A DNA stretch of 64,000 nt from Mesorhizobium sp. DCY119 (lineage in GTDB: Bacteria; Pseudomonadota; Alphaproteobacteria; Rhizobiales; Rhizobiaceae). Positions 56,262-64,000 of this stretch are shown piece after piece. The notes beneath the pieces were generated by a model that saw only the letters and a program-made list of their open reading frames with translations, was not told the DNA's origin and did no database searches. Each line of letters begins with the position of its first letter. Position 1 is the stretch's first letter. The translations under genes were made by a program, and so were the position numbers. Where the stretch lies: contig NZ_CP031834.1 of NCBI RefSeq assembly GCF_003590645.1, positions 2,666,501 to 2,730,500 on the forward strand, written 5' to 3'.

Positions 56262-57020
56262 ATGACCCAGCAGTTGGAACCCAGCATGAATGACGCCTTG
56301 CCGGAAGAGCGCAGCCCCGAGCCGGAACCGGCACCTGAGCGCCGTGAGCCGGTTTTCAATCTTCCCGTCATCGTCATCGCTGCCATCGCGCTCTGCGTCG
56401 GCATCCATCTGCTGCGGCTTTATGTGCTGACGCCTGACCAGGATTTCGAACTGATCCTGCGCGGCGCCTTCATCCCAATCCGCTATTCGGGCCAGTTCGA
56501 TCTGGACGTCTACGCCTTTACCAGCCCGGTCACCTATTCCTTCCTGCATGGAAGCGTCACGCATCTGCTGATCAACATGGTGTGGCTGGCGGCATTCGGC
56601 TCGCCGCTGGCGAACCGTCTCGGCGCGCTTCGCTTCTCTGTTTTCTGGGTGGTTTCGAGCATCGCTGCGGTCGCGCTGCATTACAGCCTGCATTCTATGG
56701 ACAATGCGCCGCTGGTCGGCGCTTCCGGCGCGATTGCAGGGATGATGGGGGCGGCTGCCCGTTTCGGCTTCCGCGTGGACCGCTCTGCCGGAAAGCCCGC
56801 CTTTGCCGGCACGCTCCTGCCGGTGTCGCTGGTGTTCCGCTCGCGCACCGTGATGACATTCCTTGTCGTCTGGATGGTCGTCAATCTCGTCACCGGCATT
56901 TACGGCTTTGGGCCTGACATGGCTAACCGCATCGCCTGGGAGGCCCATGTCGGCGGCTTTCTCGTCGGCTTTTTCGGAATCCAGTTCTTTGACCGCCCTC
57001 AACGAACGATGACGCTGTAA
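56262..57020 (+). CDS. Rhomboid-family intramembrane serine protease
   Basis: A 252-residue membrane protein with about six helices after a proline- and glutamate-rich cytoplasmic N terminus of some 30 residues. The catalytic serine is in VGASGAIAGMMG near residue 160, the histidine in EAHVGGFLVGF near 230, and HGSVTHLLINMVWL near 105 supplies the oxyanion-side residues. It cleaves membrane proteins; targets are unknown. The ATG at 56262 follows AAGG; an ATG at 56286 is also in frame. Confidence 0.9.
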   Translation: MTQQLEPSMNDALPEERSPEPEPAPERREPVFNLPVIVIAAIALCVGIHLLRLYVLTPDQDFELILRGAFIPIRYSGQFDLDVYAFTSPVTYSFLHGSVTHLLINMVWLAAFGSPLANRLGALRFSVFWVVSSIAAVALHYSLHSMDNAPLVGASGAIAGMMGAAARFGFRVDRSAGKPAFAGTLLPVSLVFRSRTVMTFLVVWMVVNLVTGIYGFGPDMANRIAWEAHVGGFLVGFFGIQFFDRPQRTMTL

Positions 57021-57156
57021 CCTCGAAGTCTAAGCGCCCGCCAAACCGGCTTCACACTTGAAATGAAGGCCATCCAAGCGCACCATGACGGCATTGGAGC
57101 CGCGATGTGGAGGAGTATGGGCCGGTTCCGGTTTTGTACTGGCAAAGGAGGACGCC

Positions 57157-57588
57157 ATGACGGTGAAGGCAATTCTCGAAGCGAAGGGCCATGACGTTTT
57201 CACGCTCGGGCCGAACGAGAAACTGGCTGAAGCGGTACGAATACTCGCCGACCACCGCATCGGCGCGCTGGTCGTCACGAATGGCGATCAAAGGATCGTC
57301 GGCATTCTTTCAGAGCGCGATATCGTCCGGGTTCTCGCCAAGGAGGGGGTGGGAGCGCTCGACCAGACCGTGCGGGCTGTCATGACGCCCAAGGTCAATA
57401 TCTGCAACGAGCATCATACGGTCAACGAAGTCATGGAAATCATGACGCGCGGTCGCTTCCGCCACTTGCCGGTCGAAAAGAACGGCAGGCTCGATGGCAT
57501 TGTTTCCATCGGTGACGTGGTCAAACGGCGTATCGAGGACGTCGAGCGCGAGGCCGACGAAATACGCGCCTATATAGCGACGGCGTAG
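57157..57588 (+). CDS. Tandem CBS-domain protein
   Basis: A 143-residue protein consisting of two CBS domains: VRILADHRIGALVVTN with VGILSERDIVRVLA, and VMEIMTRGRFRHLPV with DGIVSIGDVVKRRI. Such pairs bind adenine nucleotides and act as energy or ligand sensors. No partner domain is fused and no effector gene is adjacent. AAAGGAGG lies seven bases before the ATG at 57157. Confidence 0.9.
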   Translation: MTVKAILEAKGHDVFTLGPNEKLAEAVRILADHRIGALVVTNGDQRIVGILSERDIVRVLAKEGVGALDQTVRAVMTPKVNICNEHHTVNEVMEIMTRGRFRHLPVEKNGRLDGIVSIGDVVKRRIEDVEREADEIRAYIATA

Positions 57589-57642
57589 GATCTCGGGATC
57601 GCCGCCGGCACATGAATATGCCGGCGGGTTCCAGAGCAGCAC

Positions 57643-57900
57643 CTATCTGTTGTCGAGTTCGGGGCGGACCAGCTTCAGCCCGTGGCGCGTGATGCGATAG
57701 GGGCCGCCATTGGAAGAGGCGATTGCCTTCTTCCGTTTCAGCTTGCGGAAAATACCGAGATCGAAATCCGGATAGGCCCAACCGTCGCGGGTAAGGCACT
57801 GGATTTGCTCGATGCGTTTCCTGTCGTCTTTTTCGACTTCAATGCGTCCGCCCTGCGCGAGCAGATGCAGAATGCGCTGTTCATTGCGCGATATGTCCAT
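57643..57900 (-). CDS. YjhX family (UPF0386) protein, possible toxin
   Basis: An 85-residue basic protein: [37 protein letters not shown] and a C-terminal [13 protein letters not shown], matching UPF0386/YjhX. In Escherichia coli YjhX is reported as a toxin whose antitoxin YjhQ is a GNAT-like protein. No antitoxin gene is adjacent; two GNAT genes lie about 2 kb away. The ATG at 57900 gives the family N terminus, with a weak ribosome site. Confidence 0.8.
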   Translation of the reverse strand: MDISRNEQRILHLLAQGGRIEVEKDDRKRIEQIQCLTRDGWAYPDFDLGIFRKLKRKKAIASSNGGPYRITRHGLKLVRPELDNR

Positions 57901-58229
57901 TTTTGGAGAACTTTCGGAAAACCTGGCCGTAATGGCCAAAACAAAAAGCCGCCGCCGCAGGGTTCTGCGGCACGGGGTTTCAGGTTTTCACGCCCTGCCT
58001 TCCTTGGAAGGTCAGGGCTTCAGCGGGACTGAGCTGACGTAGACATCCAAACTCCATCGGGACGGGATGGATATAACGCGGCCGTGGTTTTCGCGCCAGC
58101 CGAGGCTGGCCAAACGTCACACTTTGAACGGGAATGGTTGCAACAGAGCAACGATTGATCTAGCGAACAGTTGAATTTAGTTGCTCAACAAAATTCCTAT
58201 TTTGCAACGAATAGCCCAGCCGGAACGCC
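57901..58229. other. Non-coding region between yjhX and gatB
   Basis: About 330 bases, divergent flanks. Hairpins: GGCC-GTAAT-GGCC next to yjhX, and GCCCTGCCTTCC with GGAAGGTCAGGGC (57992-58018, one bulge). Neither is followed by a T tract on the plus strand. The gatB-proximal part is AT-richer and has GTTGCAAC and GTTGCTCAAC pieces. No gene recognised. Confidence 0.4.
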
Positions 58230-59732
58230 ATGACCCTCATCGACACGCGCACGCCCGACCCGAAACGCCTGATCCCCGGCGCCACCGGCGACTGGGAAAT
58301 CATCATCGGCCTGGAAGTGCATGCGCAAGTGACCTCCAACGCAAAGCTGTTCTCCGGCGCCTCGACCTCGTTCGGCGCAGAGCCGAATGCCAATGTCAGC
58401 CTGGTCGATGCGGCGATGCCCGGCATGCTGCCGGTCATCAACGAGGAATGCGTCAAGCAGGCGATCCGCACCGGGCTCGGGCTGAAGGCGCAGATCAATC
58501 ACAAATCGGTCTTCGACCGTAAGAACTACTTTTATCCGGACCTGCCGCAGGGCTACCAGATTTCGCAGTTCAAGCAGCCGATCGTCGGCGAGGGCAAGAT
58601 TACGATTTCGGTCGGACCCGATCGCAAGGGCGAGTTCGAGGACGTCGAAATCGGCATCGAGCGCCTGCATCTGGAACAGGATGCTGGCAAGTCGATCCAC
58701 GACCAGCATCCGACCATGTCCTATGTCGATCTCAACCGCTCGGGCGTGGCGCTGATGGAGATCGTGTCCAAGCCCGACATGCGCTCGGCTGACGAGGCCA
58801 AGGCCTATGTCACCAAGCTGCGGACCATCGTGCGCTATCTCGGCACCTGTGACGGCAACATGGACGAGGGCTCGATGCGCGCCGACGTCAACGTCTCCGT
58901 GCGCAAGCCGGGCGGCGAGTTCGGCACGCGCTGCGAGATCAAGAACGTCAACTCGATCCGTTTCGTCGGCCAGGCCATCGACTATGAGGCGCGCCGCCAG
59001 ATCGCGATTCTGGAAGATGGCGGCAAGATCGACCAGGAGACCCGGCTGTTCGACCCGAACAAGGGCGAGACGCGGTCCATGCGCTCCAAGGAAGAAGCGC
59101 ATGACTACCGCTATTTCCCCGATCCGGACCTGCTGCCGCTCGAATTCGACCAGGCCTATGTCGATGAACTGGCGAAGGACTTGCCGGAACTGCCGGACGA
59201 CAAGAAGGCGCGGCTGATCTCGAGCCTCGGCCTCTCCGTCTACGACGCCTCGATCCTGGTTTCCGAAAAGGCGATCGCTGACTATTTCGAGAAGGTGGCG
59301 GCCGGCCGTGACGGCAAGCTTGCTGCCAACTGGGTCATCAACGATCTGCTGGGCGCTTTGAACAAGGCCGGCAAGGATATTGAAAACGCTCCGGTTTCGC
59401 CTGATCAGCTCGGCGCTGTCGTCGACCTGATCAAGGAAGGCACCATCTCCGGCAAGATCGCCAAGGACCTGTTCGAGATCGTCTGGAACGAGGGCGGCGA
59501 CCCGCGCGCGCTGGTCGAAAGCCGCGGCATGAAGCAGGTGACCGACACCGGCGCCATCGAAAAGGCGGTGGATGAGGTTATCGCGGCAAACCCCGACAAG
59601 GCAGAACAGGCCCGCGCCAAGCCGAGCATGGCTGGGTGGTTCGTCGGTCAGGTGATGAAGGCGACGGGCGGCAAGGCCAACCCTCAGGCCGTGAATGACC
59701 TGATCAAGGCTAAGCTCGGGATCGTCGAGTAA
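58230..59732 (+). CDS. gatB: Aspartyl/glutamyl-tRNA amidotransferase subunit B
   Basis: A 500-residue protein of full GatB length. With GatA and GatC it converts Glu-tRNA-Gln (and Asp-tRNA-Asn) to the amide forms. The kinase-like core has [35 protein letters not shown] and EDAGKS-type [16 protein letters not shown], and [16 protein letters not shown]; the C-terminal tail is the YqeY-like tRNA-binding domain. gatA and gatC are not in the window. The first gene of a run with two GNAT genes. Confidence 0.96.
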   Translation: MTLIDTRTPDPKRLIPGATGDWEIIIGLEVHAQVTSNAKLFSGASTSFGAEPNANVSLVDAAMPGMLPVINEECVKQAIRTGLGLKAQINHKSVFDRKNYFYPDLPQGYQISQFKQPIVGEGKITISVGPDRKGEFEDVEIGIERLHLEQDAGKSIHDQHPTMSYVDLNRSGVALMEIVSKPDMRSADEAKAYVTKLRTIVRYLGTCDGNMDEGSMRADVNVSVRKPGGEFGTRCEIKNVNSIRFVGQAIDYEARRQIAILEDGGKIDQETRLFDPNKGETRSMRSKEEAHDYRYFPDPDLLPLEFDQAYVDELAKDLPELPDDKKARLISSLGLSVYDASILVSEKAIADYFEKVAAGRDGKLAANWVINDLLGALNKAGKDIENAPVSPDQLGAVVDLIKEGTISGKIAKDLFEIVWNEGGDPRALVESRGMKQVTDTGAIEKAVDEVIAANPDKAEQARAKPSMAGWFVGQVMKATGGKANPQAVNDLIKAKLGIVE

Positions 59733-59734
59733 AC

Positions 59735-60226
59735 ATGTTCGTCCGCACCGCCAGTGATCGCGATCTGGCAGCAGTCCGCGCGCTGCTGGTCGAGACGTGG
59801 CACGCGACCTATGACGCGATCTACGGGGCCGAGCGGGTCACGCAGATCACCGACGAGTGGCATTCACTGCCGAAGCTGAAGGCCAATCTGGAGCGCCCGC
59901 GCTCGGAGTTCCTTGTCGCCGATGACGGCAAGATGCTGGGCGGCATGGCCTATGCCAAAGCGGGCGATGATGGGAAGATCGTCACGATCCACCAACTCTA
60001 CGTCCGTCCGGCATCGCAGCGGCTGGGCATCGGCAGAATGTTGCTGGCGGAAATCGAAGACAGCTTTCCAGAGGCAAAAACGCTGCGTCTCGAAGTCGTC
60101 GAGGACAATCACCGCGCCGTAGCCTTCTACCGCGCGAACGGGTTTGTCATCGCCGACAGGCAAGAGGACAAGACCACCCATGCGTCGGGGCTGGTCATTT
60201 TCAACTGCGAGAAACAACTCGGATAA
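59735..60226 (+). CDS. GNAT family N-acetyltransferase
   Basis: A 163-residue acetyltransferase. The acetyl-CoA loop is RLGIGRMLLAEIE near residue 100, preceded by the substrate strand HQLYVRPAS; the C-terminal RAVAFYRANGFV is typical. Substrate unknown. It begins two bases after the gatB stop, so it is probably co-transcribed with it; the next GNAT gene starts four bases after its stop. Confidence 0.88.
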   Translation: MFVRTASDRDLAAVRALLVETWHATYDAIYGAERVTQITDEWHSLPKLKANLERPRSEFLVADDGKMLGGMAYAKAGDDGKIVTIHQLYVRPASQRLGIGRMLLAEIEDSFPEAKTLRLEVVEDNHRAVAFYRANGFVIADRQEDKTTHASGLVIFNCEKQLG

Positions 60227-60230
60227 GCCC

Positions 60231-60701
60231 ATGGCCGACATCGATAATCTGTCGATAAGGCCCGCGCGCCGCGTCGATATTCCGGCGCTCGCTGCGCTCT
60301 TTGCGTCAGACAACATCCTCGGCGGTCATGGTGATACAACCGACTTCGAGGCGTTGCCCTTCTACGAGGCGGCTTTCGAGCGGATTCAGGCTAGCCCCAA
60401 CGATACGCTCTATGTCGCCGAGTTCGACGGGGAAGTTGTAGGCACCTTCCAGACAACGCGGATCACGGTCATGATTGGTCGCGGCGCTACCACTTTGCGG
60501 ATCGAGGCGGTGCAGACGCGCGAGGATATGCGCGGGCAGGGTGTTGGCGAGAAGATGATGCGGTTCGCAATCGAGCAGGGCAGGCAGGCAGGCGCCAGCG
60601 TCGTTCACCTGACTTCCAGTTTGAAGCGCACCGATGCGCATCGCTTCTACAAGCGGCTCGGCTTCGAACAGAGCCACGCCGGCTTCAAGCTGAAGCTTTA
60701 G
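60231..60701 (+). CDS. GNAT family N-acetyltransferase
   Basis: A 156-residue acetyltransferase. The acetyl-CoA loop is MRGQGVGEKMMRFAIEQG near residue 105, and the end HRFYKRLGFEQSH is usual for GNATs that act on small molecules or proteins. It starts four bases after the previous GNAT gene, and the two are not close copies. The 3' end overlaps the convergent membrane protein gene by 17 bases. Confidence 0.88.
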   Translation: MADIDNLSIRPARRVDIPALAALFASDNILGGHGDTTDFEALPFYEAAFERIQASPNDTLYVAEFDGEVVGTFQTTRITVMIGRGATTLRIEAVQTREDMRGQGVGEKMMRFAIEQGRQAGASVVHLTSSLKRTDAHRFYKRLGFEQSHAGFKLKL

Positions 60702-61167
60702 CCGCTTCCTCTTTGGCTATCCGAGAAATATAGACCGCAAACTCCGGGTCTTCGCCCGGCAGCAGTTGGGGCAGCGCCAGCCGAAAATCCTCGCGCCGGC
60801 ACCACTCGCGCATGAAGTCTTCCCACGAGGCCCAGCGTCGGAGTTTTCGCGGCGGCAGATCGTCGTCATAGGCGACGAGATAGGCTCGCTCGAACAGCGC
60901 GATCAGAATCGCAAACATCGCCAGCATGCGCTCGACCTGATCCTCGGTGAGATTGGGCGTGGCGGTGCGCGATTGAAGCTTCAGGTCCGGGTGTTCGAGG
61001 GTCAGCTTCAGGAAGTCGGTGTAGCCGTCGGAGAGAAGCTGGTAGATTTCCTCTTCCTCGTTGGCGCGTTCTTTTTGCTGCTCGTAGACGAAGATGAAAA
61101 TCGCCAACGGCAGACCGATGATGGTCACACACAGGCTGAGCATTTCCAGGATAGGCTTGAATTCCAT
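60685..61167 (-). CDS. Hypothetical membrane protein
   Basis: A 160-residue protein with one membrane helix near residues 8-28 (MLSLCVTIIGLPLAIFIFVYE) and then a charged, helical cytoplasmic part (QQKERANEEEEIYQLLSDGY) ending in EEAAKASA. No family is recognised. Layout resembles small proteins that are wholly membrane-anchored and soluble on one side. The ATG at 61167 follows GGAAG. The open frame upstream to 61233 gives an unconvincing extension. Confidence 0.72.
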   Translation of the reverse strand: MEFKPILEMLSLCVTIIGLPLAIFIFVYEQQKERANEEEEIYQLLSDGYTDFLKLTLEHPDLKLQSRTATPNLTEDQVERMLAMFAILIALFERAYLVAYDDDLPPRKLRRWASWEDFMREWCRREDFRLALPQLLPGEDPEFAVYISRIAKEEAAKASA

Positions 61168-61335
61168 CAGCTTCCGCCCGAGTGCGAGGTTGCAGAGTAT
61201 CGCGATGCTATGCCGCGCGCCGGCCTTTGCCAATTGCGGGCAAAGCAGCCCGTTTCGCAGCTAAACTCTTGCCATTCGCGCCTGCGAAAGCCATAAGGCA
61301 TCGTATTGTTCGACGCGCTTGCCGCGAGGAATCCG

Positions 61336-61734
61336 ATGAAGAAATTCTTCCTGCAGTTTTTTACCTGGTGGAGCGGGCAGACGCTCGGCACACGCCTTCA
61401 TACCTGGCGCTACGGCACGAAAGTCGGCCAGGACGATTGGGGCAACGTCTATTACGAAGGCGGCACCGATTCGGAAGGCCGCACGCGCCGCTGGGTGATC
61501 TATAGTGGAACCTCGGAAGCCTCCAAGATTCCGCCCGGCTGGCACGGCTGGATGCATCATCGCGTCGACACGCCGCCGTCGCAGGAGAACTACACGGCCC
61601 GCGAATGGCAGAAGCCGCACCAGACGAATCTCACTGGAACTTCGGCCGCCTATCGCCCGAAGGGCTCCGTGCTTGGCACCGGCCATCGCCCTCAGGTTAC
61701 CGGCGACTACGACGCCTGGACGCCCGGCGCATAA
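61336..61734 (+). CDS. Complex I NDUFA12-like subunit (17.2 kDa family)
   Basis: A 132-residue protein with the NDUFA12/B17.2 motifs: GTRLHTWRYGTKVGQDDWGNVYY, RRWVIYSG and WHGWMHHRVD. It is a peripheral, supernumerary subunit or assembly partner of NADH:ubiquinone oxidoreductase found in alphaproteobacteria and mitochondria. GAGGA is six bases before the ATG at 61336. DUF2155, then aat and accC, follow, as in other rhizobia. Confidence 0.93.
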   Translation: MKKFFLQFFTWWSGQTLGTRLHTWRYGTKVGQDDWGNVYYEGGTDSEGRTRRWVIYSGTSEASKIPPGWHGWMHHRVDTPPSQENYTAREWQKPHQTNLTGTSAAYRPKGSVLGTGHRPQVTGDYDAWTPGA

Positions 61735-61855
61735 GAGTGCGCCGGTCCGGTATGTTCTCGCCACATTCCTTGGTTAACTGCTTGTTGATGACAAAGCAGC
61801 GATATGCCTTGGTGGGTGAGAAATTGTCCCAGGCGCAACTTCCGGTATTTTCCAT

Positions 61856-62416
61856 ATGACGATCTTCAGCCGAATTCTGCAGCGCAAAGTCTTGACCGGC
61901 GCCCTCGTGTTTTCGGCGATGATGATCGCTGCGGTTCCTTTGCGGGCCTATGCGCAGGAGCAGTTCCCGCTCGATGGCGATGAGATGCCGCTGGACGATG
62001 TGCCGGCCCAGCCCCAGCAGCAAGCGCCGGAGACCGACGAAGAGGTCAAGCCGGAGCCCGCGCCGAAGGTCGAGCGCATGAAAAACCCGGTCGCGGAGTT
62101 TTCCGGCATCGACAAGATCACCGGCCGCATCACATCGTTCGACGTCTACATCAACGAGACGGTGCAGTTCGGCGCCCTGCAGGTGACGCCGCGCGTGTGC
62201 TATTCGCGGCCCGAGGCCGAAGAGCCCAAGACCGATTCGTTTGTCGAAGTGGATGAGATCACGCTCGACCGGAAAATCCGCCGCATCTTCACCGGCTGGA
62301 TGTTTGCCGAAAGCCCGGGCCTGAACGCGGTTGAACATCCCGTCTATGACGTCTGGCTGAAGAGCTGCAAGGCGAAATCGGACGTGCCTGCACCCGATAC
62401 CGCCAAGAGCAACTGA
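61856..62416 (+). CDS. DUF2155 family exported protein
   Basis: A 186-residue protein with a signal peptide ending near residue 33 (AMMIAAVPLRAYAQE). An acidic, proline- and glutamine-rich linker follows, then the DUF2155 domain from about residue 75: FSGIDKITGRITSFDVYINE, CYSRPEAEEPKTDSFVEVDE, IFTGWMFAESPGLNAVEHPV and a second cysteine in WLKSCKA. The two cysteines may pair. Function unknown. Confidence 0.9.
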   Translation: MTIFSRILQRKVLTGALVFSAMMIAAVPLRAYAQEQFPLDGDEMPLDDVPAQPQQQAPETDEEVKPEPAPKVERMKNPVAEFSGIDKITGRITSFDVYINETVQFGALQVTPRVCYSRPEAEEPKTDSFVEVDEITLDRKIRRIFTGWMFAESPGLNAVEHPVYDVWLKSCKAKSDVPAPDTAKSN

Positions 62417-62480
62417 TCCTCAGGAACCGGCTTCTCCGCGGCGCGTTGTCTTTCGGGCAACCGCTAGGAGGACATTTCCA

Positions 62481-62891
62481 ATGATGGCCAATGAGAAAGA
62501 GCTTCTCGAAATCGAGAGAGGCTTCTGGATGGGCGGTTCCGATTTCTTTTCCGCCAATGCCGACAGGGAATGCCTCGTGGCCTTTCCCGGGATGGCCCAG
62601 GCGATGAGCAACGCCGACCTGGCGGAAACCGCTGACAATCCGAAGCGCTGGCGAAAGCTGGAGATCGAGCTCAAGGGCATTATCGAGCCGGGAAGCGACA
62701 TCGTCATGCTTACATATGAAGCGCATGCCACCCGCGAAGATGGTGAACCCTATGCTGCGCTTGTCAGCACTGGATATGTGCACCGAACCAACGGCTGGAA
62801 GATGATGTTCCATTCGCAGACGCCGATAAAGGCTAAGGCCAAGAAGTCGGACGCAGCCAAGAAATCCGGTAAATCGGATCGTCAGGGATAG
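62481..62891 (+). CDS. SnoaL/DUF4440-like protein
   Basis: A 136-residue protein. The first 110 residues look like a cystatin-like NTF2-type fold: [46 protein letters not shown] and [11 protein letters not shown]. The tail is lysine-rich ([17 protein letters not shown]). No active-site assignment. AGGAGG is nine bases before the ATG. It is inserted between the DUF2155 gene and the convergent aat, overlapping the aat end by ten bases. Confidence 0.78.
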   Translation: MMANEKELLEIERGFWMGGSDFFSANADRECLVAFPGMAQAMSNADLAETADNPKRWRKLEIELKGIIEPGSDIVMLTYEAHATREDGEPYAALVSTGYVHRTNGWKMMFHSQTPIKAKAKKSDAAKKSGKSDRQG

Positions 62892-63499
62892 AAGACGGCT
62901 TCGCCGCGCAATGCCTTTTCCAGCATCTTTTCGTATCTGCCGCGTGGCACATCGACTGCACCGAAGCGCTTGAGATGTTCGGTGGTGAACTGGGTGTCGA
63001 GCAGGACGAAGCCTCGCGCGTTCAACCTTTCAACGAGATGCACGAGGCAGACTTTCGATGCGTCCGTTTCCTTGGAGAACATGCTTTCTCCGAAAAAGAC
63101 GCGACCAAGACTGACGCCGTAGAGCCCGCCGACAAGGCGGTCGTCGCGCCATGCTTCGACCGAGTGGCAATGGCCGCGCTCGAACAGGTTGATATAGGCC
63201 TCCCGAATCGGGGCGTTTATCCATGTCGTCTGGCGCTCATCGCGAACTTCGGCGCAACCGTCGATCACGCCGGCAAAGTCGCTGTCGAAGCGAATGTCGA
63301 AGCGGTTCTGGCGAATCGCTTTGCGCAGGCTCTTGGGAACGTGGAAAGCATCGAGCGGGATGACGCCCCGCGTCTCCGGCCGGACCCAGAAGACTTCAGG
63401 GTCCGAAGCGCTTTCGGCCATCGGGAAGACGCCCGACGCGTAAGCCTTCAGCAAAAGCTCGGGCGGTATGCGATAGCCGGGGGCATATGGACGGGTCAT
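62882..63499 (-). CDS. aat: Leucyl/phenylalanyl-tRNA-protein transferase
   Basis: A 205-residue enzyme that adds Leu or Phe to N-terminal Arg/Lys of proteins, marking them for ClpAP. Family motifs are [63 protein letters not shown] and [16 protein letters not shown]. The length is normal. The ATG at 63499 is used; a TTG precedes it. It lies 105 bases after accC on the same strand. Confidence 0.94.
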   Translation of the reverse strand: MTRPYAPGYRIPPELLLKAYASGVFPMAESASDPEVFWVRPETRGVIPLDAFHVPKSLRKAIRQNRFDIRFDSDFAGVIDGCAEVRDERQTTWINAPIREAYINLFERGHCHSVEAWRDDRLVGGLYGVSLGRVFFGESMFSKETDASKVCLVHLVERLNARGFVLLDTQFTTEHLKRFGAVDVPRGRYEKMLEKALRGEAVFYP

Positions 63500-63604
63500 C
63501 AAGCCTCACAAGTATAAAAGAAACGCGCCGAAACGCGTTTCCGTCAACTTGGTCTTTCGGACGCTACACACAGTACCCGGCATTTCGACCGGGCTTATCC
63601 AGCG

Positions 63605-64000
63605 TTATTCCGTCTCGGCGAGGTGCTTTTCCAGCCAATGGATATCGTAGTCGCCATTGGCGATATCGGCATTGCCGACCAGTTCGCGAAACAGCGGCAG
63701 TGTCGTCTTGATGCCATCGACGACGAACTCGTCGAGCGCGCGGCGCAGGCGCATCATGCATTCGACGCGGTTGCGGCCATGCACGATCAGCTTGCCGATC
63801 AGGCTGTCGTAGTAAGGCGGAATGCGATAGCCGGAATAGACGCCAGAATCGACGCGAATGCCGAGGCCGCCCGGCGTGTGGAAATGCGTGATCGTGCCGG
63901 GCGAGGGCACGAAGGTGCGCGGATCCTCCGCATTGATGCGGCATTCGATGGCGTGACCCTGGAAGCGGATGTCTTCCTGGCGCACCGAAAGCCCGCCGCC
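63605..64000 (-). CDS. accC: Biotin carboxylase of acetyl-CoA carboxylase, C-terminal part
   Basis: The last 131 codons of accC; the 5' part lies beyond the right edge. It carboxylates biotin on AccB with ATP and bicarbonate at the start of fatty acid synthesis. Visible motifs are GHAIECRINAEDP, FHTPGGLGIRVDSGVYSGY, IPPYYDSLIGKLIVHG and a C-terminal DGIKTTLPL. The frame is open to the last base. It is the upstream neighbour of aat, as in related genomes. Confidence 0.95.
   Translation of the reverse strand, partial: GGGLSVRQEDIRFQGHAIECRINAEDPRTFVPSPGTITHFHTPGGLGIRVDSGVYSGYRIPPYYDSLIGKLIVHGRNRVECMMRLRRALDEFVVDGIKTTLPLFRELVGNADIANGDYDIHWLEKHLAETE

Overview
The window is GC-rich chromosomal DNA with the gene content and order of an alphaproteobacterium of the order Hyphomicrobiales (Rhizobiales), most like the Mesorhizobium/Aminobacter group (Phyllobacteriaceae). 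The pointers are the NDUFA12-like / DUF2155 / aat / accC cluster at the right end, a two-domain cold-shock protein, a BTLCP-family cysteine peptidase, DUF3126, a PAS_5-type protein, a GatB-type transamidation system and an intergenic hairpin repeat recalled from rhizobial genomes. This is inference; no database search was run. There is no rRNA, prophage, insertion sequence, plasmid gene or CRISPR array. One tRNA gene (Leu, anticodon TAA) is present.

Layout. 0-7.5 kb: glutathione transferase, universal stress protein, CinA-type protein, WrbA, two alpha/beta hydrolases, an old-yellow-enzyme homologue, NudK and tRNA-Leu. 7.6-12.8 kb: a complete tripartite tricarboxylate transporter (tctC-tctB-tctA) divergent from adenine deaminase. 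12.8-22.4 kb: a monooxygenase-like protein overlapping a lipoprotein hydrolase, TrkH, threonine deaminase, a membrane diguanylate cyclase, a DEAD-box helicase, a hydrolase and an SDR. 22.7-27.9 kb: cysK coupled to an AlaX editing protein, a sulfurtransferase, GNAT, an OmpA-domain protein and DUF1203. 27.9-35.2 kb: two loci of a small exported protein family flank alanine dehydrogenase with its Lrp-type regulator, NDH-2 and a periplasmic cyclic-nucleotide phosphodiesterase. 35.5-41.6 kb: cyclopropane fatty acid synthase with a broken neighbour, small proteins, a two-subunit GMC dehydrogenase and a ParB-like protein. 41.6-47.7 kb: a cystine-type ABC transporter, a PCMT-like methyltransferase, pccB and a frameshifted gloA. 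47.9-57.9 kb: cold-shock protein, cysE, gamma carbonic anhydrase, the BTLCP peptidase, tandem-PilZ and PAS proteins, rhomboid protease, CBS protein and YjhX. 58.2-64 kb: gatB, two GNATs and the aat/accC neighbourhood; accC runs off the right edge.

Working together. Sulfur functions recur: cysE and cysK make cysteine, the ABC transporter probably imports cystine and sseA handles mercaptopyruvate. The CysE C-terminal isoleucine needed for the CysE-CysK complex is kept. Cyclic-di-GMP signalling is represented by a cyclase with a product-inhibition site at 18 kb and a tandem PilZ protein at 55 kb.

Most unusual material. (1) A complete transcription unit of about 0.6 kb (leader, small exported protein gene, terminator) is tandemly duplicated at 27.87-29.11 kb, with leader and terminator hairpins kept in both copies. 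Two further relatives lie at 34.4 and 34.9 kb, one built of 36-residue repeats. (2) gloA carries two separate one-base losses in G/C runs. (3) A DUF1365 C-terminal remnant sits upstream of cfa. (4) A terminator after the carbonic anhydrase gene has a G-quadruplex motif as its loop. (5) A free-standing intrinsic terminator marks a candidate small RNA at 56.1-56.2 kb.
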